43,428 nucleotides of DNA from an uncultured bacterium (GTDB lineage: Bacteria > Patescibacteriota > Minisyncoccia > UBA6257 > UBA9933): the NCBI GenBank assembly GCA_913009635.1, contig CAJVXI010000006.1, positions 1 to 43,428 on the forward strand. The letters are read 5' to 3'. Each line of letters opens with the position of its first letter. The first letter of the stretch is position 1. The notes under the pieces were generated by a model, which saw nothing but the letters and a program-made list of their open reading frames with translations, was not told where the DNA came from and ran no database searches. A program made the position numbers and the translations under genes. Positions 25,444-34,296 of this stretch are shown here, piece after piece.

Positions 25444-26058
25444 ATGAGAAAAGGAGATATTATTTTAAAAATGTTGGAAACTATTGAGCATTTTACATTC
25501 GGGATGGCTGAACTTTTCGGCGCTTTTTTAGACGCTGGATACGGCGCGTCATACAATAAAATCCAACATCAAACATCAAAGCGGCGAAATAATAATGATT
25601 GGCTAAATAGAGAAATAGAATTAAAAAGAAAGGCAAAGCAAAGGCACTATAATTTAATTTATAGCTTAAAAAAAGATAATTTAATTGAAGAAAAAATAAA
25701 TGGCGATAAAAAGTTTTTTACAATTACCAAAAAAGGCAGAGATAAATTATTATTACTAATAAATAAAAATAAAAAGATGCTTCCTGCGGCCTCCTATCAA
25801 AAAGAAAAAAGCGATAAATTCATTATTATTACTTTTGATATACCAGAAACAGAAAAAACAAAAAGAGAATGGTTAAGAGTGGTTATTAAAAATTTGGGAT
25901 TTAAAATGATTCAGAAAAGTGTCTGGATTGGACAAATAAAAATACCGAAAGAATTTTTGGACGATTTACTTAAATTAAGATTGGTTGATTTTATTGAGAT
26001 CTTTGAAATTAGCAAAACAGGAAGTTTAAAACAGGTTATTAAAAAGCTGTATAAATAA
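25444..26058 (+). CDS. PaaX-like regulator with Cas2-like C-terminal domain
   Basis: 204 residues. Residues ~1-110 contain a winged-helix-like part (LIYSLKKDNLIEEKINGDKK, FFTITKKGRDKL). Residues ~120-204 (KFIIITFDIPETEKTKREW, LGFKMIQKSVWIG) have the ferredoxin-like pattern shared by Cas2 and the PaaX C-terminal domain, including the leading beta-strand Asp. No CRISPR repeats or other cas genes are present, so a transcriptional regulator is more likely than an adaptation nuclease. It is the only gene between two near-identical 45-bp copies of a palindromic repeat, one covering its promoter. Confidence 0.7.
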   Translation: MRKGDIILKMLETIEHFTFGMAELFGAFLDAGYGASYNKIQHQTSKRRNNNDWLNREIELKRKAKQRHYNLIYSLKKDNLIEEKINGDKKFFTITKKGRDKLLLLINKNKKMLPAASYQKEKSDKFIIITFDIPETEKTKREWLRVVIKNLGFKMIQKSVWIGQIKIPKEFLDDLLKLRLVDFIEIFEISKTGSLKQVIKKLYK

Positions 26059-26113
26059 AAAGCAGTATAAATTTTTACATAAAATAAATTAATTTTGTGA
26101 CGTAAGTTAAATT

Positions 26114-26158
26114 ACTATGTTATATACGCGATCGCAAGTATAACATAGTAGAATTAAA
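26114..26158. repeat. GCGATCGC-centred palindromic repeat, copy 2
   Basis: 43/45 identical to copy 1 with an offset of 718 bp. It lies between the convergent ends of the PaaX-like gene and the response regulator, where no promoter is needed. Confidence 0.8.
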
Positions 26159-26225
26159 TTTCTATAAATTTTATCACTTCGCAGTATTATAAATAACGGA
26201 TATTTTGATTTATGCAATAGATATA

Positions 26226-26642
26226 TTAACAACCTATAACTTTCTTAAGCGTTTCCACGAATTTTTGCGGCAGTGTTTCAACTTTTACTAAATATTCACT
26301 TGCTCCTAATTCCATAGCGCGGTTTTTAATATTTGGTTCGCTAATATTAGAGAAAACGACAATCGGAACATCTTTTAATTTAGGGTCGGTTTTAATTTTT
26401 TTCAGGAATTCAAATCCTCTTTCTTCACTTAAATCCTCGTTACCCGCGGCTTTATTAGTCGGTAAAATAAGGTCAAGAATGATTACATCCGGTTCGCTGA
26501 TTTTAGCTACGTCTAATCCGGAAATTAAATCTTGAGCTTTCAAAACTTCATATTCACGAGTTGTGTCCAAAGAAAGCGCTTCTGAGAAAAGTGAGCGAAG
26601 AAAATCTTCATCTTCGATAAATAAAACTTTTACTTTTTCCAT
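26226..26642 (-). CDS. Receiver-only response regulator
   Basis: 138 residues, a single REC domain: acidic pair in FIEDED, phospho-acceptor Asp in IILDLILP, Ser in VVFSN, Lys in YLVKVE. An extra loop (TNKAAGNEDLSEERG) follows the acceptor strand. No output domain. It is 10 nt downstream of a histidine kinase on the same strand, the likely phospho-donor. Confidence 0.9.
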   Translation of the reverse strand: MEKVKVLFIEDEDFLRSLFSEALSLDTTREYEVLKAQDLISGLDVAKISEPDVIILDLILPTNKAAGNEDLSEERGFEFLKKIKTDPKLKDVPIVVFSNISEPNIKNRAMELGASEYLVKVETLPQKFVETLKKVIGC

Positions 26643-26652
26643 ATTATTAATT

Positions 26653-27399
26653 TTATAATGTTAATGGCAATTTAACAATAGACCTGGTTCCTTGATTTTG
26701 ACCTTCGCTTTCAATAGAGAATTCGCCGCCCAATATTTCAATAATTCCTTTTGTGATATCAATACTTAGGCCTGAGCCGTTTGACCAATTTTTTTTAGCT
26801 TCTATGCCTCGGAAGAATCTTTCAAAAATTTTTGGTTTCTCTTCTTCGGTTATTCCAATACCAGAATCTTTAATTTCAATTATAGCATAATTATTTTCTT
26901 TGCGGATGTTGATATCTATTACTTGCTCTGAAGTGCTGTATTTTTCAGCATTGTCCAGAAGTTTTTGAATAACGATGGTTAGATAAAATTTATCAGAGTT
27001 AATTACTAAAGGCGTTTCAGTATCTTTTTGTTCGCATGAGTCTGCGTCAAGTCCGTGCGAGTCCGCATCTTGTTGAATATTAAGAATTAAGCCCTTTTTT
27101 TTATAATTTGGCTTTAATGATTGATTATAAATATTCTCAATGAATTCTTTTAATTGGATTGGTTCGGGGGTTATTTTTAGTCCTTTTCTGATTTGAAGTG
27201 ATAAGAATACGTCATTAATTAAATTGTTTAATTTTTCTGATTCTATCACCATTTTATTAATAATTTCTTTTTGTTTATCAGCTGGGAATTTTTGAAAATC
27301 ACCGCTTTTCATAAAGCTTAAATAACCCTTAACTAAAGTCAGTGGAGTTCTAAGTTGGTGTTTGGCAACACGTAAAAAATCTTTCTTTTCTTCTCTCAT
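26653..27399 (-). CDS. Soluble histidine kinase core without sensor domain
   Basis: 248 residues beginning almost at the dimerisation helix: KKDFLRVAKHQLRTPLTLV carries the phospho-His. The ATP domain has the N box (LLDNAEKYS), G1 DSGIGI, F box IFERFF and G2 GSGLSI. With no membrane or sensory part it needs a partner or senses cytoplasmic state through contacts. A repeat-like in-frame insertion (27033-27066, ADSHGLDADS) sits in a loop before the N box. The start is supported by TATAAT 7 nt before the ATG. It is divergent from the next kinase and paired with the regulator at 26226. Confidence 0.9.
   Translation of the reverse strand: MREEKKDFLRVAKHQLRTPLTLVKGYLSFMKSGDFQKFPADKQKEIINKMVIESEKLNNLINDVFLSLQIRKGLKITPEPIQLKEFIENIYNQSLKPNYKKKGLILNIQQDADSHGLDADSCEQKDTETPLVINSDKFYLTIVIQKLLDNAEKYSTSEQVIDINIRKENNYAIIEIKDSGIGITEEEKPKIFERFFRGIEAKKNWSNGSGLSIDITKGIIEILGGEFSIESEGQNQGTRSIVKLPLTL
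27033..27066 (-). repeat. In-frame inserted repeat, copy in histidine kinase
   Basis: Minus-strand GCGGACTCGCACGGACTTGA.. coding ADSHGLDADS, matching 899-931 in htrA at about 25 of 33 positions in the same reading frame. Confidence 0.6.
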
Positions 27400-27406
27400 T
27401 ACCGTA

Positions 27407-27435
27407 ATTATAGAAAAATGTTAAAATAATAGCAA
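27407..27435 (-). promoter_or_regulatory. Leaderless promoter of the soluble histidine kinase
   Basis: On the minus strand: TTGCTA (27435-27430), 17-bp spacer, TATAAT (27412-27407), then 7 nt to the ATG at 27399. The 63-bp gap also serves the divergent kinase gene. Confidence 0.6.
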
Positions 27436-27462
27436 ATTCTTAAATAAATTTTTTATTATATT

Positions 27463-29130
27463 ATGTCGCAATATTTTGAAAACACTTTAATTTCATTTCA
27501 TTATTTTAATCATCCATTGCTTTCTTGTTTAAGCGCATTGGTTATTTTATTAATAGGCGTTTTTGTTTTATCAAAAGATCGACAATCAAAACTTTACAGG
27601 ACTTTTTTTTATTTGGCTTTTGCGCCAAGTGTCTGGTTTGTTGGCAATGCTTTGTCGATGATTAATTATAATATTGCTAATGCAGCGGTTTTTTGGTGGA
27701 AATTTGGTTATACCGGGGCAATTTTTATTCCCGTGGCTTATTATCATTTTTATTTATCTTATTTTAAAAAAAATAACAAAATTATTCTTTATTTTATTTA
27801 CGCAATTATTTTCTTTGAAATTATTTATTTGTGGTTTTTTCTTGGAGATATAAGAAATTTGTATTATGTTTTGCCTAATGTAGGATTAGTCATTTTGGGA
27901 ATATCTCATTTTTATTATTTTCTTTTCTTTGGCATGGTTAAATATATTGTTATTTCAATGGTAATATTAATATCTTTTTTTAGAGAATTTAAAAAAGAAA
28001 AAACATCTTTTTTTAGAAGAGCGCAGCTTAAATGGTTGACAACCGCGTTTTTTGTGCTTTTTTTGGGAGTAACAGAATGGTTGCCGACATTTAATATTCC
28101 TTTGCGTGTTGGGTGGATGGTTGTGCCGTTTTTTGTTGGTATAATCGCTTACGCCATTCTTAAATATAAACTAATGGACATCAACGTAGTAATCAAAAAA
28201 GCTTTTATTTATTCGGTAGTAATAGCCGTAATAAGCGGTTTTATCACGGGAATCAGTTTTTTGAGTTCTTGGTTTGTCGAACGTATTCCCGGTTTCAGGT
28301 TTTGGACAATTCCTTTACTTGTGGCTATTGTGGCTTTTTACATAGGCAATCTTTTTTGGAGGAAGTCAAAGCAAGTGGAAAAAGCGTATGAAGTGGAAAA
28401 ACTAGCCCACAAAGAACTCAAGCATCTTTCTGAAGTTAAAGACCAATTTATTTTGGCTACTCAACATCATCTAAGAACCCCTTTAACTATTATGAGGGGA
28501 TATTTGTCCATGATTTTAAAAAAAGATAAAAATATTAGCCCAGAAATTATGGATTATCTTAACAGGGTTTCTAACTCCACGGACAGAATCATCAAACTCG
28601 TTAACGAGCTTTTAGACGTGTCTCAATTGGAAATAGGCAAAAAGACATTAGATATTAAATCAATTAATATCAGAAAAATTATTGATGATATTGTTCAAGA
28701 GTTTTATCCTGAGATTCAAAAAAAGAATCTTATTGTTAGAATTATTCCAGAAGACAAAAAAGAATGGTTGAATGTTTCGGCTGACCAAGAGAAAATTATC
28801 GTTGTTTTGTCTAATCTTATTGATAACGCGATTAAATATACTCCGCATGGCGAAATCGTCATTGAAGGCAAGAAAACCGATTCTATGTTTCAAATCTCAA
28901 TCAAAGACCAGGGAATTGGTATTAATACTGATGAAATACCAACTTTATTTACCAATTATTTCGAAAGAGGCGAAGAAGCTCAAAAACTTTATACTACAGG
29001 AAGAGGAATTGGCTTATTCATAACCGCCAGTATTATAAAAGCTCACAACGGAAGAATTTGGGCGGAAAGCAGAGGATTAAATAAGGGATCTAAATTTTAC
29101 ATTGAACTGCCGATGGTAAAAATTAAATAA
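27463..29130 (+). CDS. 7TM-type membrane histidine kinase (HK1)
   Basis: 555 residues. Residues ~1-260 hold seven or eight membrane helices in the style of HisKA_7TM sensors. Another hydrophobic pair (SVVIAVISGFITGISFL, TIPLLVAIVAFYIGNLFW) precedes a short coiled coil (KQVEKAYEVEKLAHKELKHL). The kinase core has DQFILATQHHLRTPLTIM (phospho-His ~335), N box LIDNAIKYT, DQGIGI and TGRGIGLFIT. The ligand is unknown. It is a tandem paralogue of the next gene; 84 consecutive bases (28888-28971) are identical to 30598-30681. Confidence 0.9.
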   Translation: MSQYFENTLISFHYFNHPLLSCLSALVILLIGVFVLSKDRQSKLYRTFFYLAFAPSVWFVGNALSMINYNIANAAVFWWKFGYTGAIFIPVAYYHFYLSYFKKNNKIILYFIYAIIFFEIIYLWFFLGDIRNLYYVLPNVGLVILGISHFYYFLFFGMVKYIVISMVILISFFREFKKEKTSFFRRAQLKWLTTAFFVLFLGVTEWLPTFNIPLRVGWMVVPFFVGIIAYAILKYKLMDINVVIKKAFIYSVVIAVISGFITGISFLSSWFVERIPGFRFWTIPLLVAIVAFYIGNLFWRKSKQVEKAYEVEKLAHKELKHLSEVKDQFILATQHHLRTPLTIMRGYLSMILKKDKNISPEIMDYLNRVSNSTDRIIKLVNELLDVSQLEIGKKTLDIKSINIRKIIDDIVQEFYPEIQKKNLIVRIIPEDKKEWLNVSADQEKIIVVLSNLIDNAIKYTPHGEIVIEGKKTDSMFQISIKDQGIGINTDEIPTLFTNYFERGEEAQKLYTTGRGIGLFITASIIKAHNGRIWAESRGLNKGSKFYIELPMVKIK

Positions 29131-29184
29131 AAATACGAAAAAGGTTGTTTTCTTTAATTATAGACGTGTGTTAAAATAATATTA

Positions 29185-30837
29185 ATGCATATAAGCGTCT
29201 ACTCAATTTTTCCGTTTTTGGGTTCTCTGCTTTTATTATTTTTAAGCATTTTTGTTTATTTTAAACAAAAAAGTTCGTCGATTAATCGGGTATTTAGTCG
29301 TTTTTTGTTTTTTGCTTTTATATGGCTATTTTTTTACGCTGGTTCATATTCTGTAGCAACACCAGAGCAATCTTTATTTTTATTAAGGATAGGGTATTCG
29401 GGAGTTATTTTATTTATGTCGTCTGTTTTACATTTTACATTTTCATTTTTAAATTTAAAATCGCGCTTATATAAAGGAATACTTATTTTTAGCTACGCGA
29501 TAAGTTTTATTTTTGTTTATTTTCTTTATCAAACAAATTATTTTATAAGCGATTTATATGAATATTTTTGGGGTTATTATCCAAAAGCAGGAATTATACA
29601 TCCGATTTTTTTAGTTTTTGTTTTTTCCATAGTATGTAGTATTAATTTTTTGTTTTTTATTAATTGGCTTAAAATAAGAAAAGAAACATCATTATATAGA
29701 TATAAATCGCAATACATTTTATTGGCTTTTTTTATTTTTTCTTTGGGAATTATAGATTTTATTCCGAATTACGGCATAGAAATTTATCCATTTGGGTGGG
29801 TGTTTACGATTTTATTTTCTTTTATTATTGCTTACGCAATATTAAAATACCAATTAATGGACATCAGCGTAGTAATCAAAAAAGCATTTTTCTATTCGGT
29901 TGGTATTGCCATAGCAAGTGGAATCGTCGTATCTGTTAGCTTCCTTAGCTCATGGCTTATGGAAAACATCTCTGGTTTCAGATTCTGGACAATTCCTTTG
30001 ATTGCAGGCATAGCAGCTTTTGTAATAGGCAATCTTTTCTGGAGAAAATCCAAACAAGTAGAAAAGGCATACGAAGTGGAAAAACAAGCCCACAAAGAAC
30101 TCAAACACCTTTCTGAAGTCAAAGACCAGTTCATATTAGCCACTCAGCATCATTTGAGAACCCCACTTACTATTATGAAAGGGTATTTGTCGGTTATTTT
30201 GGAAAAGCACAAAGAGTCTATTTCCAAAGAAGTTGAAAATTATTTAACCAAAACCTCTGATTCCACCAATCGTCTAATCAAACTCGTCAACGAACTCTTA
30301 GACGTATCCCAGTTGGAAATAGGCAAGAAACCACTAAAGATTGAGCCAACTAACGTCAGAAACATCATAGATGACACAATCAAAGACATTCAACCAGAAA
30401 TAGAGAAGAATAATCTGGTTATTAAGATACTTCCTGAAAATATCAAAGAATGGCCGAATATACCTGCTGACCCGGAAAAACTCATGGTTGTTTTCGCGAA
30501 TCTTATTGATAATGCCGTTAAATACTCATCTCAAGGAGAAATTATTATCCAAGGCAAGTTTATCCCGAGTTCTATTAAGGGGAAAACCAATTCCTCCTTT
30601 CAAATCTCAATCAAAGACCAGGGAATTGGTATTAATACTGATGAAATACCAACTTTATTTACCAATTATTTCGAAAGAGGCAAACAAGCGCAAAAACTTT
30701 ATACTACAGGAAGAGGAATAGGTCTTTTCATTACTGCCTCAATCATAAAAGCCCACAACGGCAGAATATGGGCTGAAAGCAGAGGATACAACAAAGGAGC
30801 TACTTTTTATGTGGAATTACCGATGGGACAGAATTAA
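29185..30837 (+). CDS. 7TM-type membrane histidine kinase (HK2), paralogue of HK1
   Basis: 550 residues with the same plan as HK1. The sensor half has diverged strongly while the region from ILKYQLMDISVVIKKAFFYS onward is close. Kinase motifs: ATQHHLRTPLTIM, LIDNAVKYS, DQGIGI, TGRGIGLFIT. A short extra loop (KFIPSSIKGKTNS) precedes the G1 box. TAAAAT lies 7 nt before the ATG, again leaderless in appearance. Tandem duplication with sensor divergence suggests two inputs into one response. Confidence 0.9.
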   Translation: MHISVYSIFPFLGSLLLLFLSIFVYFKQKSSSINRVFSRFLFFAFIWLFFYAGSYSVATPEQSLFLLRIGYSGVILFMSSVLHFTFSFLNLKSRLYKGILIFSYAISFIFVYFLYQTNYFISDLYEYFWGYYPKAGIIHPIFLVFVFSIVCSINFLFFINWLKIRKETSLYRYKSQYILLAFFIFSLGIIDFIPNYGIEIYPFGWVFTILFSFIIAYAILKYQLMDISVVIKKAFFYSVGIAIASGIVVSVSFLSSWLMENISGFRFWTIPLIAGIAAFVIGNLFWRKSKQVEKAYEVEKQAHKELKHLSEVKDQFILATQHHLRTPLTIMKGYLSVILEKHKESISKEVENYLTKTSDSTNRLIKLVNELLDVSQLEIGKKPLKIEPTNVRNIIDDTIKDIQPEIEKNNLVIKILPENIKEWPNIPADPEKLMVVFANLIDNAVKYSSQGEIIIQGKFIPSSIKGKTNSSFQISIKDQGIGINTDEIPTLFTNYFERGKQAQKLYTTGRGIGLFITASIIKAHNGRIWAESRGYNKGATFYVELPMGQN

Positions 30838-30946
30838 AAGATTGCTGATCGAAAGATTGAAAGATTAAAGATATAAATTTTAAGAACTGGTATGGAAATT
30901 AAACAATAAAAATAGTAAAATAAATAAAAAAGTCGTTATTTAAAAA

Positions 30947-31044
30947 GTTATAATGTTATATTGCTTTGTTTATTGTAATTGTTATATTTATTCACTACAA
31001 CAATTAAAACAATTATAACATATATAACAATTATAACATTCTTA
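30947..31044. promoter_or_regulatory. ATTATAAC repeat cluster upstream of the LVIVD gene
   Basis: Two direct copies of ACAATTATAACAT (31009-31021, 31027-31039; 18-bp period) and inverted copies upstream (GTTATAATGTTATA near 30948, TAATTGTTATA near 30976). This could be an operator array or a foldable leader. The remainder of 30838-31047 shows no ORF with a good start. Confidence 0.4.
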
Positions 31045-31047
31045 AAA

Positions 31048-32187
31048 ATGTTAAATAAAAATAATAATTCAGGCAAGATTGGAGTATGGTTAATTATTAT
31101 TTTAGTTGTTGCGGGAGTAGGAATACTTGTTTGGCAATTTCTTATCCCAGAAGAGGTATCAGAAACAGTTGATGAAAAAACCAGTGAACATCTTTCTTAT
31201 TTCCGTTCAATTAATGATAACGAAACAATGGCATTAGCCGGAACTCATGAATTATGGCTAAAAGGAAAGTATCTTTATGTAACAAGCGTTAAAGAACACG
31301 GTCTAAATGTCTTTGATGTTTCCGATCCGGCCAACCCAAAATATATTTCATCAATTTCTGACAATAAAGAGATATTAATGAAAAAACCTCATAGCGTAAT
31401 GTTTAGCAACGACTATGCTTTTATAAGCAGCACAGGAGATAGCGCTATTCAGGTTGTTGATGTGTCAGATCTTGCGAATTTGTTGCCTGTTATGTCAATA
31501 CAAGATAGCGAAGCAATCGGCCTCAAAGGAGTGCATGGTATATCAATAAATGGAAATTATCTTTACGCGGCTGGCAGCGCTGATAACGCTCTTGTTGTAA
31601 TTGACATTTCTGATCCAACAAATATAAAGCATGTAATAACGCTTTTTGACAATGAGGAATTATCACTTAACGCGCCTCATCAAGTCGCGTTTATTGGAAA
31701 TTATGCTTATGTGATAACCGCTACTGAGGGAATAGAAATATTGGATATTTCTGATCCAACTAATCCAAAGCATGTAGCTGCATTTGTGGATGATGAAGGA
31801 ATTGCTCTTAATGGAGGACATAACATAGAGATTGTTGGAAATTATGCTTATACCGTAAGTTATGTTGATGGTTTAGGAATTTTTGATGTTTCCAATCCAA
31901 AATCGCCAAAGCAAATAGCATCTATTTATCCAACCGAGGAAAACGGACTTTTAGCGGCAGCTGATTTAGACATTAGCGGTAAATATCTTTTTATTGTTTC
32001 TGAAGTTGGAAATGCAATGGTAATGATAGATATCTCAGACCCTGCAAATCCAATTATAAAAGATACAATTAAGGATGACGGAACTACTTTTCTTTGGAAT
32101 GGACACTTTACTAAGGTTATTGGAGATTATGTTTATGTAGCTGGCTTGCAGGATGGTTTTGGTATTGTGAAATTTTCTAAGGAGTAA
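31048..32187 (+). CDS. Membrane-anchored LVIVD-repeat beta-propeller protein
   Basis: 379 residues from the ATG at 31048. The frame is open 23 codons further upstream, but that part encodes the repeat cluster and lacks a plausible signal. An N-terminal anchor (IGVWLIIILVVAGVGILVWQ) is followed by seven repeats of about 45 residues of the type HxVxIxGNYAYV..G(I)xIxDISDPTNPKxV. Seven repeats fit a seven-bladed propeller displayed outside the cell. Function unknown; binding or adhesion is plausible for the fold. It lies between kinases HK2 and HK3, so it could act as an external sensing partner (inference). Confidence 0.8.
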   Translation: MLNKNNNSGKIGVWLIIILVVAGVGILVWQFLIPEEVSETVDEKTSEHLSYFRSINDNETMALAGTHELWLKGKYLYVTSVKEHGLNVFDVSDPANPKYISSISDNKEILMKKPHSVMFSNDYAFISSTGDSAIQVVDVSDLANLLPVMSIQDSEAIGLKGVHGISINGNYLYAAGSADNALVVIDISDPTNIKHVITLFDNEELSLNAPHQVAFIGNYAYVITATEGIEILDISDPTNPKHVAAFVDDEGIALNGGHNIEIVGNYAYTVSYVDGLGIFDVSNPKSPKQIASIYPTEENGLLAAADLDISGKYLFIVSEVGNAMVMIDISDPANPIIKDTIKDDGTTFLWNGHFTKVIGDYVYVAGLQDGFGIVKFSKE

Positions 32188-32305
32188 TCGCGAATTGGCG
32201 AATTCACGCGAATATACGAATTTTTTATTCGCCATATTTGCCCGCTTGCTATCACTATGCTTAAGCATTGCGGGCAGGCATATATTCGTTAATTCGCGAA
32301 CACTC
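32188..32305. repeat. GCGAAT/ATTCGC inverted-repeat region upstream of HK3
   Basis: Many copies of the word GCGAAT in both orientations, with a central GCCCGC..GCGGGC hairpin enclosing ATGCTTAAGCAT. Both ends resemble 39727-39800 upstream of the S-layer-like gene. Confidence 0.65.
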
Positions 32306-32312
32306 CAAAATT

Positions 32313-33812
32313 ATGAAATATTCCATTTGGCGAATTCTATTTTTTTTGTTTATTTTAATAGGTCTTTTAGGGCTTGTTTTAGTGTTTGGAATCTCTTTTT
32401 TCTTTTATCAATTTAATGTTGACCAGGTGGTAGAAGAAAGAGTGGCTTCTATGGAGGTTTTATCTAATACGGTTGCAGGCCCTGCTTGGACGGTTAAAGA
32501 AGTTTTGTATCCTGGTACTATTGAAAATATTTTTAGAGGAGTGGCAGAAACCCCTGGAACGAAATTTGTCCGCTTAATTAATAGCGAAACTAATACAATT
32601 GAAAAGAGCAGCAACATAAAAGAAGTGGGAAGAGAAATTCTTAACCTTCCTGCATTTGAAAGAAACGTTGTTGTTAAGGAAGGCGTGTTTGAAGGCGAAC
32701 TAATTAAGGAATTCAGCATAATGGCAAGAGACGGAAGCGATATATGGATAGGAGTTTCTTTAAAGAATATTAAGAAAAATATTTTACAAGTATCTATTAT
32801 TCTTGGAGTTATTACAACGATATTGTTTTTTATTGTAATAGTAGCAATATTCTTTTTTTTCCGAAAAGTTGTTATAAATCCTCTTTTACTGCTTATGAAA
32901 TCATTTGACAGGTTAAAGAATAAGGATTACGAAATAAATTTAGGGGATGTTCCCGTTATTGAAATACAAAATATCTTTCAGTCTTTTAATAGAATGGCTA
33001 AAGAATTGGGAGCGTCTCAAGCAAAGTTGGAGTTTGCCTATAAGACGGAAAAGAAAGCGCGTGAAGAATTAGAATCATTGGATAAATCCAAAGATCAGTT
33101 TCTTCTTACTACTCAACATCATTTAAGAACTCCTTTGGCTATTATTAAGGGCTATCTTGAGCAATTATTAAAAGGCAGGTTGGGTGAACTTACTTCACAA
33201 ATGAGGCATTCTCTGGAAAGGATTAATGCTTCTATTGATCGTCTTGCTACGCTTGTTAATGAATTTCTTAATGTTTCTCAATTAGAAGTTGGAAAAGGTA
33301 TTTTTAATCTTAAATTAACAAAACTTAAACCAATAATTGATGATATAATTTCTGATTTGAAATCAGAAATTGCCAAAAAAAATCTAACAGTTTCTTTTGT
33401 TAATGGCTTTGAATCTTGGTCAAATGTTCTTATTGACCCAACGCGTTTCCGTGAGGCCTTATATATTTTGATTGATAATTCGGTAAAATACAACAAAGAT
33501 GGTGGTGCTATTACTATTAGCGGTGAAACTAAAGAGTACCCAGCTGATAAAAAAAGAGGATTTTTTCAGCTTCATATTCGGGACCTTGGCATTGGGGTTA
33601 CTCAAGAAGAGTTCAAAAAGCTTTTTTCAGAATATTTTTCAAGAGGCGGGGAGGCTGAAAAGATTAACACCACAGGTAAGGGAATAGGACTTGTTTTAGC
33701 TAAAAACATCATAAAAGCTCATAATGGTCGTATCTGGGTTGAAAGCGAAGGAAGGGGGAAGGGGTCAAAATTTACAATAGAATTGCCAATAAGCATGGAA
33801 GAAAAAAAATAG
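32313..33812 (+). CDS. Histidine kinase with extracytoplasmic sensor and HAMP domain (HK3)
   Basis: 499 residues from ATG 32313 (MKYSIWRILFF); the open frame extends 15 codons upstream into the repeat region. TM1 (IWRILFFLFILIGLLGLVLV), an external sensor (~35-160), TM2 (IILGVITTILFFIVIVAIFF), a HAMP-like segment, then the kinase core: DQFLLTTQHHLRTPLAII (phospho-His ~270), LIDNSVKYN, DLGIGV, TGKGIGLVLA. The two receiver genes directly downstream are probable targets. Confidence 0.92.
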   Translation: MKYSIWRILFFLFILIGLLGLVLVFGISFFFYQFNVDQVVEERVASMEVLSNTVAGPAWTVKEVLYPGTIENIFRGVAETPGTKFVRLINSETNTIEKSSNIKEVGREILNLPAFERNVVVKEGVFEGELIKEFSIMARDGSDIWIGVSLKNIKKNILQVSIILGVITTILFFIVIVAIFFFFRKVVINPLLLLMKSFDRLKNKDYEINLGDVPVIEIQNIFQSFNRMAKELGASQAKLEFAYKTEKKAREELESLDKSKDQFLLTTQHHLRTPLAIIKGYLEQLLKGRLGELTSQMRHSLERINASIDRLATLVNEFLNVSQLEVGKGIFNLKLTKLKPIIDDIISDLKSEIAKKNLTVSFVNGFESWSNVLIDPTRFREALYILIDNSVKYNKDGGAITISGETKEYPADKKRGFFQLHIRDLGIGVTQEEFKKLFSEYFSRGGEAEKINTTGKGIGLVLAKNIIKAHNGRIWVESEGRGKGSKFTIELPISMEEKK

Positions 33813-33852
33813 AACTATTGTAATATTTTAATAAAGATTATAAAATAAAAAA

Positions 33853-34296
33853 ATGGAACAGAAACAAGAACATAAATATAGAATTTTAATGTTCGTGGAA
33901 GACGAACCTGATTTAATTGAACTTTATAGGATTGCTTTTGAGTCGGCGGGCTTTTTGATTCAAGGCATAGGCACTGGCGAGGAAGCCGTAGAAGTAATGG
34001 ACAAGCTTATAAAAGAAGAAATTGAGGCGCCTAGCGTTGTTATTCTTGATATTTTGCTGCCTGGCATATCAGGTATGGATGTGTTGAGAGAAATTAGAAA
34101 ACATGAGAAATTTAACAAAATTCCGGTTATTATGTTTACTAATTACAGCAGCGATGATATTAGAGAAGAAGTAAAGAATACAAAAAATGCTGAATATGTT
34201 TTGAAAATGGACGCAACGCCGGATCAATTGGTGGAAATTGCCATAAAAAAGATAGAAGAGGCAAAAAAAATATACAATGGCGAAAAATCAGCCTAA
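33853..34296 (+). CDS. Receiver-only response regulator
   Basis: 147 residues, one REC domain: FVEDEPD, acceptor Asp in VILDILLPG, Thr in IMFTNYS, Lys in VLKMDATP. No output domain. It lies 40 nt after HK3 and overlaps the next receiver gene by 20 nt. Confidence 0.93.
   Translation: MEQKQEHKYRILMFVEDEPDLIELYRIAFESAGFLIQGIGTGEEAVEVMDKLIKEEIEAPSVVILDILLPGISGMDVLREIRKHEKFNKIPVIMFTNYSSDDIREEVKNTKNAEYVLKMDATPDQLVEIAIKKIEEAKKIYNGEKSA

Noticed and set aside
25444-26058. Cas2 and a CRISPR system
   Set aside because: The ferredoxin-like end resembles Cas2, but there is a winged-helix-like N-terminal part and no repeat-spacer array or other cas gene in the window.
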